64,000 bases of DNA from Clostridium yunnanense (GCF_016595795.1 NZ_JAENHN010000023.1:124001-188000); one strand, 5' to 3'; shown: positions 1 to 8,030, counted from the first letter of the stretch. Translations and numbers: made by a program. Notes: generated by a model from the sequence alone, not told the origin.

Positions 1-162
1 GAAAAGAATAAACTAGTAGAAACTACGAAAAAACCATCTGATATGGGACCTCCGCGAAAGTTTTTCACCCTCAATGATGCAGGACGTGAGGAATTGAAGA
101 AGTTTTGGGAAAAGTGGGAGTTTGTATCATCAAAAATCAATGAGTTAAAGGAGAGGAAATAA
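1..162 (+). CDS. PadR family transcriptional regulator (3' end only)
   Basis: The reading frame is open from the window edge and ends in TAA at 160-162, giving 53 residues. The piece GPPRKFFTLNDAGREELK followed by a helix rich in E, K and W is the end of the winged-helix wing and the start of the C-terminal dimerisation helix of short PadR (PadR-s1) proteins. PadR proteins repress drug exporters and are released by ligand. The stop codon overlaps the ATG of the next gene by one base, so the genes are translationally coupled. PadR followed by DUF1048 genes and an ABC exporter is a recurring Firmicute arrangement, so this regulator probably controls the downstream block. The DNA-binding helices lie outside the window. 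Confidence 0.8.
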   Translation, partial: EKNKLVETTKKPSDMGPPRKFFTLNDAGREELKKFWEKWEFVSSKINELKERK

Positions 163-509
163 TGAATTTTTGGGAGAAGATTACGGGAAGCGATATGACT
201 AAAGAATTTAAAAATTTTGAAGCACGAGCGAAAGTGCTACCTGAGGATTATCAAGCTGCATGGGAAAAAATCAAGACTAATCTTTGGCAGCACTCAGATT
301 TTACCGGTCGTAACCTCATGCCAATTCTTGATGGTGTACTTGGTCTGCTAGAAGAAACTGCTGCGGACGGTCAGAGTATACAAGAGGTTTTAGGTGAGGA
401 TATCAAAGGCTTCTGTTCAGCGTTAGTTGGAGAAGAAGGGGCAAAGTCTTATCGTGACAAGTGGCGCGAGCAACTCAACAATAATATCGCTAAAAAGTTA
501 GGTAAATAG
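162..509 (+). CDS. DUF1048 family protein, copy 1
   Basis: This 115-residue soluble, helical protein has the length and pattern of DUF1048: an N-terminal amphipathic stretch, a central LPEDYQAAWEKIK segment, a hydrophobic helix near residues 52-66 and a C-terminal FCSALVGEE/YRDKWREQLN section. It has no signal peptide or membrane segment. The function of DUF1048 is not established; its genes usually sit directly after a PadR gene and near an ABC transporter, as here. Its ATG overlaps the PadR stop. The next gene is a paralogue sharing the LPKDYQ...FCDEL pattern, which suggests a duplicated pair, perhaps forming a hetero-oligomer. That last point is inference. Confidence 0.8.
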   Translation: MNFWEKITGSDMTKEFKNFEARAKVLPEDYQAAWEKIKTNLWQHSDFTGRNLMPILDGVLGLLEETAADGQSIQEVLGEDIKGFCSALVGEEGAKSYRDKWREQLNNNIAKKLGK

Positions 510-518
510 GAGGATAAA

Positions 519-869
519 ATGAGAATACAAGATATAATTGAAGGCAAAAAGGAATGGAAAGCACATGTGGCTCGTGTCAAAGCACTACCTAAAGATTATC
601 AGATCGTTTATAAAGAAATTCAAAAATATCTTTTTAAGGTAGGACCTGTTGAACTAACTGATGGAATAGGGTTACTCTCTGGTATTATTGATCTTTTTGA
701 AGAAGGTGCGTCCTTAGGAAAAGGTGTGTTAGAAGTGACTGGTAGTGATGTAGCGGCTTTCTGTGACGAGCTAATTAAAGACTCAAAAACTTACGCTGAC
801 ATCTACCAAGAATCTGTTGACCAAAAAGTTAGCAAGGCCATGAAAAAGGTTACGGATAAAACAAAGTAA
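519..869 (+). CDS. DUF1048 family protein, copy 2
   Basis: This 116-residue protein is a paralogue of the gene just upstream: both have an LP.DYQ motif near residue 25, a hydrophobic central helix (GIGLLSGIIDLFEEGASLG here) and an FC.(A/E)L segment before a basic C-terminal helix. It starts at an ATG 9 bases after the previous stop, with an AGGAGG-like ribosome binding site in the gap, so the two are co-transcribed. The role is unknown; family context points to the PadR-controlled exporter locus. No terminator is visible before the next gene, but about 120 bases of AT-rich DNA follow. Confidence 0.8.
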   Translation: MRIQDIIEGKKEWKAHVARVKALPKDYQIVYKEIQKYLFKVGPVELTDGIGLLSGIIDLFEEGASLGKGVLEVTGSDVAAFCDELIKDSKTYADIYQESVDQKVSKAMKKVTDKTK

Positions 870-988
870 ATTGAAAGTAGCGTAATGTTTATAGTATCTA
901 ATGTACAACCAATTAATTACAACAATATTCTTAAACAGGACCTAAAGTTATATTGATCAACAAAAACATCAAATAAGGGGATGATAAA

Positions 989-1177
989 ATGTGTGAATAC
1001 CAGTGGATATTATGCCCGGTATGTGGAAACAAAACAAGGGTTAAGATAGGTGCTGATACAGTGCTTGAAAACTTCCCCCTATTTTGTCCTAAGTGTAAGC
1101 AGGAAACAATAATAAATGTAAGGAAACTTAAGGTATCAGTTATTAAAGAGCCAGACGCTAAGACGCAGAGCCGATAA
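989..1177 (+). CDS. cysteine-rich KTR family small protein
   Basis: This 62-residue protein has two CxxC pairs, CPVCGNKTR near residue 9 and CPKCKQE near residue 35, a layout expected for a small zinc ribbon, plus the KTR triplet that names the family. It is preceded by AAGGGGATG. Such proteins are common in Clostridium and in mobile elements of Gram-positives; their function is not known. It sits between the DUF1048 pair and the ABC genes and ends in its own strong terminator at 1167-1211. Transcription from the PadR side should therefore mostly stop here, which makes it look like an insert into an otherwise standard PadR-DUF1048-ABC locus. Confidence 0.75.
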   Translation: MCEYQWILCPVCGNKTRVKIGADTVLENFPLFCPKCKQETIINVRKLKVSVIKEPDAKTQSR

Positions 1178-1211
1178 CATGTGAGTGAAATCACAGTTAT
1201 CGGCTCTTTTT
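1167..1211 (+). terminator. intrinsic terminator after the KTR gene
   Basis: AGAGCCGATAAC at 1167-1178 pairs with GTTATCGGCTCT at 1196-1207, extended inside by TGTGA/TCACA with one bulged A, and followed by a T run to 1211. The left arm overlaps the 3' end of the KTR coding region. The hairpin covers an in-frame GTG at 1185, arguing against that codon as the start of the next gene. Confidence 0.9.
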
Positions 1212-1238
1212 ACTGTAATTGTAGAGGAGGAAAATAAA

Positions 1239-2000
1239 TTGAAAAAAAATATCATACAGCTTAAAGGTGTAAAAAAGTCTTACAAAAGTGTAGAAGTACT
1301 CAGAGGAATAGATTTAGAAATAGAACAAGGAGGTATCTTTGCATTACTAGGGTCAAATGGAGCAGGAAAAACAACAATGATTAGAATTATGGCTACTTTA
1401 CTTAAAGCAGATGCTGGAAGTGTCGTAATAAATGGCTTTGATATTGAAAAAAGTCCGAGAGACATTAGAAATTCTATCAGTCTTACTGGGCAGTTTGCTG
1501 CTATTGATGAAGTTTTGACTGGACGTGAAAATCTTCAAATGATAGCAAAACTAAGGCATCTTAAAAATCCAAAACAAGTAGCAGATGAATTGATTAATCG
1601 TTTTGGTATGTCAGAGGCAGCAGACCGCAGGGTGGGGACTTACTCAGGAGGCATGAAAAGAAGAATTGATATTGCAATGAGTCTTGTGGGAAATCCAAAA
1701 ATTATTTTCTTAGATGAGCCAACAACAGGACTTGATCCAGAGGCCCGTTTAGAGGTCTGGAAGATTGTAAAAGAGTTATCGGCTAGAGGAACTACAGTAT
1801 TCTTAACAACTCAATACTTAGAGGAAGCAGAACAACTTGCAGATAAAATTGCTATTCTTCATGGTGGAAAAATAATTGCTTTAGATACACTAGAGGGATT
1901 GAAGAAATTATTTCCGCCTGCAAAGGTTGAATATGTTGAAAAACAGCCTACCTTAGAAGAAATATTCCTAACAATCATTGGTAAAGGAGAGGAAAAATAA
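1239..2000 (+). CDS. ABC transporter ATP-binding protein (DrrA-like)
   Basis: This is the nucleotide-binding subunit of an ABC-2 type exporter, probably for a drug or peptide. Visible motifs are Walker A GSNGAGKTT, a Q-loop after SLTGQ, the signature YSGGMKRR, Walker B IIFLDEPTTGLDP and the TTQYLEEAEQLAD segment typical of the daunorubicin-resistance DrrA group. I place the start at the TTG at 1239 because GAGGAGG lies 9 bases upstream and the longer frame from 1185 runs through the upstream terminator hairpin. That gives 253 residues, slightly shorter than DrrA, lacking much of the usual C-terminal extension. The permease gene follows with no gap. The PadR gene at the window edge is a likely regulator, although the terminator just upstream means a local promoter or read-through is needed. 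Confidence 0.9.
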   Translation: MKKNIIQLKGVKKSYKSVEVLRGIDLEIEQGGIFALLGSNGAGKTTMIRIMATLLKADAGSVVINGFDIEKSPRDIRNSISLTGQFAAIDEVLTGRENLQMIAKLRHLKNPKQVADELINRFGMSEAADRRVGTYSGGMKRRIDIAMSLVGNPKIIFLDEPTTGLDPEARLEVWKIVKELSARGTTVFLTTQYLEEAEQLADKIAILHGGKIIALDTLEGLKKLFPPAKVEYVEKQPTLEEIFLTIIGKGEEK

Positions 2001-2765
2001 ATGGAATCAACAAATAAATATTTTTTAAAAGATATAAGCGTCATGTTTGGACGTTCTATGCGTCATATTTTTAGAAGTATGGATACAATCATCACAGTAT
2101 GTATTACGCCAATTGCCATGATGTTATTATTCGTATATGTATTTGGCGGTGCAATTAAAACTGGTACAGAAAATTATGTTGATTATCTATTACCAGGTAT
2201 TATGCTAATGACTATTGGTAGTGGGATTGCATATGTAGCTTATCGTTTATTTATAGATAAAGAACATGGTATCTTCGAACGTTTTCATTCTATGCCTATC
2301 GCTCGTTCTACAGTATTGTGGGGACATGTATTAACCTCATTAATTTCCAATGGAATTTCTATAGTAGTGATTATACTTGTTGCGTTATTAATCGGCTTCC
2401 GATCTTCAGCAGGAATCTTAGAATGGTTATCTGTATTTGGGATCCTTGGGATATTTACACTTGCTTTGACCTGGATTGCTGTAATTGCAGGACTTGCTGC
2501 AAAAACACCAGATGGTGCAGGGGCATTCTCTTACCCAATAATCTTCTTGCCGTTTATTAGTTCTGCATTTGTACCAACAGATACTATGCCTTCAGCAGTG
2601 CGTGCCTTTGCAGAAAATCAGCCTGTAACTCCTATAGTAGAAGCTATTCGTAATTTATTAGCAAATAAACCAGTAGGAAATGATATATGGGTTGCGCTAG
2701 CTTGGTGTTTAGCAATAACAGTTGTTGCTTATATTTTTGCAATGAGGAGTTATAAAAAATTATAA
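2001..2765 (+). CDS. ABC-2 type transporter permease (DrrB-like)
   Basis: This 254-residue integral membrane protein has six predicted hydrophobic helices and belongs to the ABC-2 permease fold. Diagnostic stretches are the YLLPGIMLMTIG helix, the cytoplasmic loop DKEHGIFERFHSMPIARS, which contacts the ATPase, and the final YKKL tail. The ATG abuts the stop of the ATPase gene, so the two are translationally coupled subunits of one exporter. The substrate cannot be read from sequence; relatives export hydrophobic antibiotics. No clear terminator follows; the next 750 bases are non-coding and hold a repeat and the riboflavin leader. Confidence 0.88.
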   Translation: MESTNKYFLKDISVMFGRSMRHIFRSMDTIITVCITPIAMMLLFVYVFGGAIKTGTENYVDYLLPGIMLMTIGSGIAYVAYRLFIDKEHGIFERFHSMPIARSTVLWGHVLTSLISNGISIVVIILVALLIGFRSSAGILEWLSVFGILGIFTLALTWIAVIAGLAAKTPDGAGAFSYPIIFLPFISSAFVPTDTMPSAVRAFAENQPVTPIVEAIRNLLANKPVGNDIWVALAWCLAITVVAYIFAMRSYKKL

Positions 2766-2848
2766 ATTATCTTTATATTAAGTATAAACTAAAATTCTTG
2801 AAGGCTTTTAAAGCTTATAAGTTTCAATGTTACTTATGTTATTCTTAT

Positions 2849-2946
2849 AGGATTCCTGACTAAACTATTAAGTTATACCTGCCAGATAATGCCCAGAAGA
2901 CGGGATTATCGAACAAGTATAACTTAAGTTTCGGTATAAGAATCCT
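2849..2946. repeat. 98-bp imperfect palindromic element, copy A
   Basis: AGGATTC at 2849 pairs with GAATCCT at 2940-2946. Nested inside, AAGTTATAC (2870-2878) pairs with GTATAACTT (2917-2925), and GATAAT plus CCC (2885-2893) pairs with GGG plus ATTATC (2902-2910). A second copy lies at 27392-27489. Ungapped by-eye comparison gives 19 differences in 98 positions. It may be a decaying mobile palindrome or a structured RNA; neither is proven. Confidence 0.65.
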
Positions 2947-3078
2947 TGACTTGTGATACTTATAAAATGCTTGGTTATTAATAGTTGATAATGGATTATA
3001 ATGATGAAGTAAGAATAAAATAGCTATATTGACATATTTATTTCATTATGATAAAGTTAGGCTGTAAAAATTAAATAT

Positions 3079-3184
3079 ATCTTCAGGGCAGGGTGTAATT
3101 CCCTACCGGCGGTATAGCCCGCGAACCGTAAGGTTGATTCGGTGAAACTCCGAGGCCGACAGTAAAGTCTGGATGGAAGAAGAT
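3079..3184 (+). promoter_or_regulatory. FMN riboswitch (RFN element)
   Basis: The conserved RFN core is present in order: ATCTTC, AGGGCAGGGTG, ATTCCCTACCGGCGGT, AGCCCGCGA, GATTCGGTGAAACTCCGA, GGCCGACAGT and GGATGGAAGAAGAT. ATCTTC at 3079-3084 and GAAGAT at 3179-3184 close the P1 helix. FMN binding is known to cause premature termination of rib transcripts in Firmicutes. A terminator follows at 3263-3293 and the rib operon lies downstream, so this is an OFF switch for riboflavin synthesis. A TTGACA at 3029-3034 could be the -35 box, but the -10 is poor. Confidence 0.97.
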
Positions 3185-3262
3185 GAGTAGTATACTCTTG
3201 ATGCATAGTTCTATGGTTTTTACTATAGTATTTATAATCAAGATATTTTGTGGATTTTTAGC

Positions 3263-3293
3263 GCCCTGAGAATTATTTTCTCAGGGCTTTTTT
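3263..3293 (+). terminator. FMN riboswitch terminator
   Basis: GCCCTGAGAA at 3263-3272 pairs with TTCTCAGGGC at 3278-3287, followed by seven T. It lies 78 bases after the aptamer, the position expected for the expression platform. Confidence 0.92.
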
Positions 3294-3338
3294 AATGTAT
3301 ATGAAAGCATATAAATTCTGTGCTAAGCAAGCTTAGTA

Positions 3339-3449
3339 TAAAGTTTTTAACTTAGCTAAGTCTATATATTTCAATAGCTTTATAAGTTTTTTGTGCTATA
3401 CAGTAAAAAATAAAGTTTATTCACCTGTCGGTTCTTCCATATATAGATG
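3339..3449 (+). repeat. leader module D, copy 1 (before ribD)
   Basis: This stretch lies between the FMN terminator and a second terminator. It resembles 20187-20275, the stretch between the c-di-GMP-II terminator and the adhesin gene: both begin ATAAAGTTTTTA, continue with TAGCTAA and an AT-rich part, then share AAAG(T/C)TTATTC(A/G)CCT and TCTTCC.TATATA. It also has GCTATA (about 3395) able to pair with the TATAG near 3442. I do not recognise it as a known RNA family. Confidence 0.4.
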
Positions 3450-3453
3450 CATT

Positions 3454-3492
3454 AAAGGGTCGCTGAAGAAAATTACTTCAGCGACCCTTTTT
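3454..3492 (+). terminator. second terminator upstream of ribD
   Basis: A perfect 15-bp stem, AAAGGGTCGCTGAAG (3454-3468) with its complement (3476-3490), is followed by T residues. It sits only 30 bases before the ribD start codon, so the rib operon must be read through two terminators in series. Confidence 0.88.
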
Positions 3493-3522
3493 CATTTTTA
3501 AGTAATTGATTGGAGTGATGGT

Positions 3523-4623
3523 ATGGATATTAAGTACATGCAAAGAGCGCTTGAACTGGCGAAAAAGGGGATAGGATACACCAATCCTAATCCGCTGGTA
3601 GGTGCAGTGATAGTAAAAGATGGCAGAGTGATCGGTGAGGGATATCATGAGGTTTATGGAGGTCATCATGCGGAGGTTAACGCCTTTTTAAATTCTACAG
3701 AGGATGTTAAAGGTGCAACTATGTATGTTACTCTTGAACCTTGCTCTCACTATGGTAAGACCCCACCTTGTGCCAAGGCAATAGTGGAAAAGGGAATAAA
3801 GAAAGTAATTATAGGAATGGAAGATCCTAACCCGCTAGTATCTGGGAGAGGAATAAAGATTATTAAAGAGGCTGGTATAGAAGTAATCACTGGAATCCTT
3901 GAAGAGGAAGGAAGAAAGCTAAATGAAGTATTTATTAAATATATAAGCACAAATCGCCCCTTCTGCACGATGAAAACTGCAATGACTCTTGATGGTAAGA
4001 TAGCTACTTATACAAATGCTTCTAAGTGGATTACCGGAGAACTTTCTAGAAAATATGTACATGAACTTAGACATAGGGTGGCAGGTATAGTTGTAGGAAT
4101 AGGTACAGTGCTTGCAGACGACCCAGCTTTAACCACGCGATTAGAAGATGGAACAGGAAATGACCCAATAAGAATAATCATAGACAGTAGTGCAAGTATA
4201 CCACTTGAAGCAAAAGTTCTAAACCTAAAATCAGACAAGAAAACTATTATAGCAACTACTGAAAAAGCTGATAAAAGCAAGCTAAAGGCACTGGAGGAAA
4301 AGGGTGCTGAAATTATAATTACACCTTCTAAAAATGGAAGAGTAGATTTACCCTTGTTGATGAAGGAGCTTGGAGTGAGGAAGGTTGACAGTGTTCTTCT
4401 TGAAGGTGGCAGTGAATTGAATTATTCGGCTCTAGAGGAAGGGGTTGTAGATAAAGTAAATGCTTTTATAGCTCCTAAAATTATTGGAGGAAATGAGGCA
4501 AAGACCCCGGTAGGTGGTAGGGGAAAAGCATATATGGGTGAGGCAATAAAACTTAATAACATAGATATTTACAGGCTTGGAGATGACATGATGATAGAAG
4601 GATATATTAAAAAGGAGGTTTAG
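3523..4623 (+). CDS. ribD: bifunctional riboflavin deaminase/reductase RibD
   Basis: This 366-residue cytosolic enzyme carries out the second and third steps after GTP ring opening: deamination of the diaminopyrimidine and reduction of its ribosyl side chain. The N-terminal deaminase domain (about 1-145) shows the zinc site HAEVNAF and PCSHYGKTPPC; the C-terminal reductase domain (about 146-366) shows TLDGKIAT, GIGTVLADDPALTTR and LEGGSELN. Length is typical. The start ATG is preceded by GGAGTGATGG. It heads the ribD-ribE-ribBA-ribH operon under the FMN riboswitch at 3079-3184. Confidence 0.96.
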   Translation: MDIKYMQRALELAKKGIGYTNPNPLVGAVIVKDGRVIGEGYHEVYGGHHAEVNAFLNSTEDVKGATMYVTLEPCSHYGKTPPCAKAIVEKGIKKVIIGMEDPNPLVSGRGIKIIKEAGIEVITGILEEEGRKLNEVFIKYISTNRPFCTMKTAMTLDGKIATYTNASKWITGELSRKYVHELRHRVAGIVVGIGTVLADDPALTTRLEDGTGNDPIRIIIDSSASIPLEAKVLNLKSDKKTIIATTEKADKSKLKALEEKGAEIIITPSKNGRVDLPLLMKELGVRKVDSVLLEGGSELNYSALEEGVVDKVNAFIAPKIIGGNEAKTPVGGRGKAYMGEAIKLNNIDIYRLGDDMMIEGYIKKEV

Positions 4624-4629
4624 CTTTTA

Positions 4630-5280
4630 ATGTTCACTGGATTGGTAGAAGAAATAGGTAGAGTAGAGTCAGTTCTTAAATCAGAAAAATCCGCAAGGAT
4701 AACTATTAAAGCTAAAACTGTTTTACAGGGAGTAAAGTTAGGTGACAGTATCTGTACCAATGGAGTATGCCTTACTGTAACTTCTTTTGACAGTTCTAGG
4801 TTCACAATAGATGCAATGGCAGAGACAATGAGACGAAGTAATCTAGGAAAGCTTTCTCCTGGTGACGAAATTAATCTTGAAAGAGCTTTAAAGGTAGGAG
4901 ACAGACTGGGAGGTCATATTGTAAGTGGTCACATTGACGGAATTGGAATTATAGAAGATTACCAGGGGGAAGACAACGCAGTATGGATTACAGTTGGTGC
5001 TTCATCAGAAATTCTAAGATATGTTGTCCAAAAAGGCTCTATTACAATAGATGGAGTAAGTCTTACAGTGGCATATGTAGATGATTCGATATTTAAGGTT
5101 TCTATTATTCCCCACACTAAGGACATGACTACCTTGCTTCGTAAGAAAATTGGGGACGAGGTAAACCTTGAGTGCGATATGATAGGAAAATATATTGAAA
5201 AGTTTCTTGGTGCTAAAGAGCAGGTATCAGTAAAAAAGGATATAGATTTTAATTTTTTAAGTGAAAATGGATTTGCATAA
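4630..5280 (+). CDS. ribE: riboflavin synthase, alpha subunit
   Basis: This 216-residue enzyme dismutates two 6,7-dimethyl-8-ribityllumazine molecules to riboflavin. Two tandem lumazine-binding barrels are visible, each beginning with a G-L-V/G-H-I pattern: MFTGLVEEIGRV at the N terminus and GGHIVSGHIDGIG near residue 96. The N-terminal MFTGLVE is near invariant in the family. The strong AAGGAGG just before the ribD stop serves this gene, 6 bases after ribD. The homologous bacterial gene is called ribE or ribC depending on species. It works with the RibH product encoded two genes downstream. Confidence 0.95.
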   Translation: MFTGLVEEIGRVESVLKSEKSARITIKAKTVLQGVKLGDSICTNGVCLTVTSFDSSRFTIDAMAETMRRSNLGKLSPGDEINLERALKVGDRLGGHIVSGHIDGIGIIEDYQGEDNAVWITVGASSEILRYVVQKGSITIDGVSLTVAYVDDSIFKVSIIPHTKDMTTLLRKKIGDEVNLECDMIGKYIEKFLGAKEQVSVKKDIDFNFLSENGFA

Positions 5281-5304
5281 ATATTAAAGGAGGATTGGAA
5301 AGCG

Positions 5305-6513
5305 ATGAAATTTAATTCAATTGAAGAAGCTATTGAAGATATCAAAGCAGGAAAAATGATTGTTGTAGTTGATGACGAGGACAGAGAAAATGAAGGAGAT
5401 CTTATTATAGCGGCAGAGAAGGTAACACCAGAGGCTATAAACTTTATGGCGAGGTTTGGTAGAGGCCTTATCTGTATGCCTGTTACTGGAGAGAGATTGA
5501 GGAAACTTAACATTCTTCCTATGGTGGAGAAAAATACAGATTCCCACGAAACAGCCTTTACTGTATCAATAGATGCTGCCGAAACATCTACAGGAATATC
5601 AGCTTATGAGAGAGCTGACACAGTGCTCAAGGTTATTGATCCAAGTTCGTCAGAGATGGATTTTAAGAGACCAGGTCATATGTTTCCACTAGAAGCTAAA
5701 GAGGGTGGAGTATTAAAAAGAGCGGGGCATACAGAGGCAGCTGTAGATTTAGCAAGAATGGCAGGTTTTTGTCCTGCTGGTGTTATATGCGAAATAATGA
5801 ATGAAGATGGAACTATGGCTAGGCTTCCACAGCTTATGGAATATGTAAAAGAACATAATCTTAAGATAATAACAATTGCTGATCTCATCGCTTATAGAAG
5901 AAAAAATGATTCATATGTAAATAGAGTAACAGAGGCAATGCTACCTACAAAATATGGTGAGTTTAAGATGGTAGGATATGAAAATACTTTAAATGGTGAA
6001 CATCATGTTGCTTTAGTAAAAGGTGATATTTCAGGTGAGGAGCCAGTTCTTATAAGAGTTCACTCGGAATGTCTCACTGGTGATGCCTTTGGATCTTTAA
6101 GATGTGATTGTGGGGAGCAGTTTGCTGTAGCTATGAAAGAAATAGAAAAGGAAGCTCGAGGAATACTCCTTTATATGAGACAGGAAGGTAGAGGTATAGG
6201 ACTTATAAATAAGATCAAAGCTTATGCATTACAAGATTCTGGGATGGATACTGTAGAAGCAAATCTTGCGTTGGGATTTCCAGAGGATTTGAGAGACTAC
6301 GGTATTGGAGCTCAGATTCTTTCAGACCTTGGGGTACAAAAAGTAAAACTAATGACCAATAACCCAAAGAAAGTTTCAGGGCTTATAGGTTATGGGATAG
6401 AAATTGTGAGTAGAGTATCGATACAAATGAATCACAATGAAAAGAATGAGTATTACTTAAAAACTAAAAAGGAAAAGTTAGGGCATATATTGGATTTCGG
6501 TGAAAACAACTAA
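5305..6513 (+). CDS. ribBA: bifunctional DHBP synthase / GTP cyclohydrolase II
   Basis: This 402-residue fusion supplies both inputs of riboflavin synthesis. The N-terminal half (1-200) is 3,4-dihydroxy-2-butanone-4-phosphate synthase, with the acidic [10 protein letters not shown] loop and the [14 protein letters not shown] motif. The C-terminal half (about 205-400) is GTP cyclohydrolase II, with [20 protein letters not shown] holding the three zinc cysteines, and RQEGRGIGL. The AGGAGG lies 12 bases before the ATG, a slightly long spacing. It follows ribE by 24 bases in the FMN-controlled operon. Confidence 0.97.
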   Translation: MKFNSIEEAIEDIKAGKMIVVVDDEDRENEGDLIIAAEKVTPEAINFMARFGRGLICMPVTGERLRKLNILPMVEKNTDSHETAFTVSIDAAETSTGISAYERADTVLKVIDPSSSEMDFKRPGHMFPLEAKEGGVLKRAGHTEAAVDLARMAGFCPAGVICEIMNEDGTMARLPQLMEYVKEHNLKIITIADLIAYRRKNDSYVNRVTEAMLPTKYGEFKMVGYENTLNGEHHVALVKGDISGEEPVLIRVHSECLTGDAFGSLRCDCGEQFAVAMKEIEKEARGILLYMRQEGRGIGLINKIKAYALQDSGMDTVEANLALGFPEDLRDYGIGAQILSDLGVQKVKLMTNNPKKVSGLIGYGIEIVSRVSIQMNHNEKNEYYLKTKKEKLGHILDFGENN

Positions 6514-6586
6514 GTTAAATAATAGATTTATAAAAATTAAGAGCTTATAAATTTAGTAAATAAGATTAAAAATGGAGGAGTTAAAA

Positions 6587-7048
6587 ATGAAAATGTATGA
6601 AGGAAAGTTAGTAGCAGAAGGATTAAGGTTTGGTATTGTAGTAGGTAGATTTAATGAATTTATTGGAGGAAAACTTTTAGGGGGGGCTTTTGACGCTTTA
6701 AAGCGACATGGTGTAGAAGAAAATGAAATTGAAGTAGCATGGGTCCCAGGCGCATTTGAGATTCCACTTGCAGCAAAGAAAATGGCTAAATCAAATAAGT
6801 ATGATGCAGTTATCTGTCTTGGAGCGGTAATAAGAGGGGCGACACCTCACTTTGATTATGTAGCAGGTGAAGTATCAAAGGGGATTGCAAGCGTATCTTT
6901 GGAAACAGAAGTTCCGGTAATATTCGGTGTAGTAACCACTGATACAATTGAGCAGGCCATAGAGAGAGCAGGAACAAAGGCAGGAAATAAGGGATACGAT
7001 GCAGCAGTTACAGCAATTGAAATGGCAAACCTTCTTAAACAGTTCTAG
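6587..7048 (+). CDS. ribH: 6,7-dimethyl-8-ribityllumazine synthase
   Basis: This 153-residue enzyme condenses the RibD/phosphatase product with dihydroxybutanone phosphate to lumazine, the RibE substrate; family members assemble as pentamers or 60-mers. Motifs are [34 protein letters not shown] with the catalytic histidine, and [17 protein letters not shown] choose the ATG at 6587 rather than 6572 because GGAGGAG at 6574-6580 would overlap the earlier start but is ideally placed for the later one. It is the last gene of the rib operon; no hairpin terminator is obvious after it. Confidence 0.95.
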   Translation: MKMYEGKLVAEGLRFGIVVGRFNEFIGGKLLGGAFDALKRHGVEENEIEVAWVPGAFEIPLAAKKMAKSNKYDAVICLGAVIRGATPHFDYVAGEVSKGIASVSLETEVPVIFGVVTTDTIEQAIERAGTKAGNKGYDAAVTAIEMANLLKQF

Positions 7049-7101
7049 TATTAAGGATTGTTAAGCTTGACTGATAAATTTTATAGCATTACAATATAGT
7101 T

Positions 7102-7117
7102 GTTGTGACAACCAAGG
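7102..7117. promoter_or_regulatory. possible MarR operator
   Basis: GTTGTTGTGACAACCAAG holds a short inverted repeat (TTGT-GA-CAA core) just before the marR ribosome binding site. MarR proteins commonly bind such repeats at their own promoter. It is short and could be chance. Confidence 0.3.
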
Positions 7118-7128
7118 TGGTGATGATT

Positions 7129-7554
7129 ATGAAATTTAATTTAGAAGATTCCCTGGGATTTATTCTAAATAGGGTGAATACAAAATTTAAAAATGAACTG
7201 TTTCAGAGACTAAAGGAATATGATGTGACACCAGAGCAATGGTCCGTACTTAATTGTTTATGGGTGCAAGAAGGTGTCACTCCTAAGGAATTGGCAGATA
7301 TAATCTTTAAAGATAAGCCAAACACTAATCGTATTCTTGAAAAGTTGCAAACAAAAGAATTGATTGTTAGAAAGCCTCATCCATTAGATAAGAGGGCCTT
7401 TCAAATCTTTTTGACTGATCGTGGGCTGGCATTAAAGGATGAATTAATTCCTAGGGTTGAGCAGTTATTGGAGGAATCAACAAAAGGAATAGAAACACCC
7501 AAAGTTGAAGAGATGAAAAGGCTTTTAAATCAGATGTATGATAATATAAAATGA
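7129..7554 (+). CDS. MarR family transcriptional regulator
   Basis: This 141-residue winged-helix repressor shows the MarR layout: helix 1-2 with FILNRVNTKFKNEL, the DNA-binding part TPEQWSVLNCLWVQEGVTPKELAD and a wing with DKRAFQIFLTDRG (the DxR.....LT.G signature). I choose the ATG at 7129 since AGGTGG at 7115-7120 is 8 bases away; earlier in-frame GTG/ATG codons have no site. It lies 21 bases before a VOC-family gene, so it may sense or control the substrate of that enzyme. The ligand is unknown. Confidence 0.88.
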   Translation: MKFNLEDSLGFILNRVNTKFKNELFQRLKEYDVTPEQWSVLNCLWVQEGVTPKELADIIFKDKPNTNRILEKLQTKELIVRKPHPLDKRAFQIFLTDRGLALKDELIPRVEQLLEESTKGIETPKVEEMKRLLNQMYDNIK

Positions 7555-7575
7555 TTTTTCAGGAGGTAGTAAATT

Positions 7576-7938
7576 ATGAATTTTTGTTGGGTAACATTAT
7601 ATGTAAAAGATATGGAGGAATCTCTTAAATTCTATAATGAGATAATTGGATTAAAAATTGCAGAGAGATTTAACGCAGGAGAAGAAATGCAAATTGCGAT
7701 GCTTGGGGAAACTGATGGACCAAAAGTTGAATTGATATATGATAAAAATCAGAAAGCTTTTGGATTCAAGGAAGGGATCTCTATTGGATTTCAAGTTGAA
7801 TCACTTGATAAGGCTATGGAACTATTAAAAGACAAAGATATTCCAATAAAGAGAGGTCCGATTTCACCTAATCCATCAACTAAGTTTTTCTTTGTAGATG
7901 ATCCAAACGGTATAGAGGTTCAAATAGTTCAACATTAG
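7576..7938 (+). CDS. VOC family (glyoxalase/bleomycin-resistance fold) protein
   Basis: This 120-residue protein has one vicinal-oxygen-chelate module: it begins WVTLYVKDMEESLKFYNEIIGL, the classic first beta-alpha unit, and ends with FFVDDPNGIEVQIVQH, where the E of GIEV is a typical metal ligand. Such proteins include glyoxalase I, dioxygenases and fosfomycin or bleomycin resistance proteins; the specific role cannot be told. An AGGAGG precedes the ATG. It is co-transcribed with the MarR gene, which suggests a stress or xenobiotic response. Confidence 0.85.
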   Translation: MNFCWVTLYVKDMEESLKFYNEIIGLKIAERFNAGEEMQIAMLGETDGPKVELIYDKNQKAFGFKEGISIGFQVESLDKAMELLKDKDIPIKRGPISPNPSTKFFFVDDPNGIEVQIVQH

Positions 7939-8030
7939 TATATATAGGTGTAAAAGCTATTTAAGTAAAATATAAAATTAGTTATTTTAGTATTAGAAAT
8001 AACTGTTAAGTGTTAAGGAGTTTTATAAAT

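Noticed and set aside
931-1194. 87-codon minus-strand open frame over the KTR gene
   Set aside because: The plus-strand frame encodes two CxxC pairs and a known family; the minus frame runs through the terminator hairpin.
1185-1238. N-terminal extension of the DrrA-like protein from the GTG at 1185
   Set aside because: The stretch coincides with the terminator hairpin and has no ribosome binding site; the TTG at 1239 has a strong one.
2318-2560. 80-codon plus-strand open frame inside the ABC permease gene
   Set aside because: It is an alternate frame of a clear membrane protein gene; the cysteine- and tryptophan-rich product resembles nothing known.
4959-5513. 184-codon minus-strand open frame spanning ribE and ribBA
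   Set aside because: It overlaps two well-supported genes on the other strand, has no ribosome binding site and resembles no protein.
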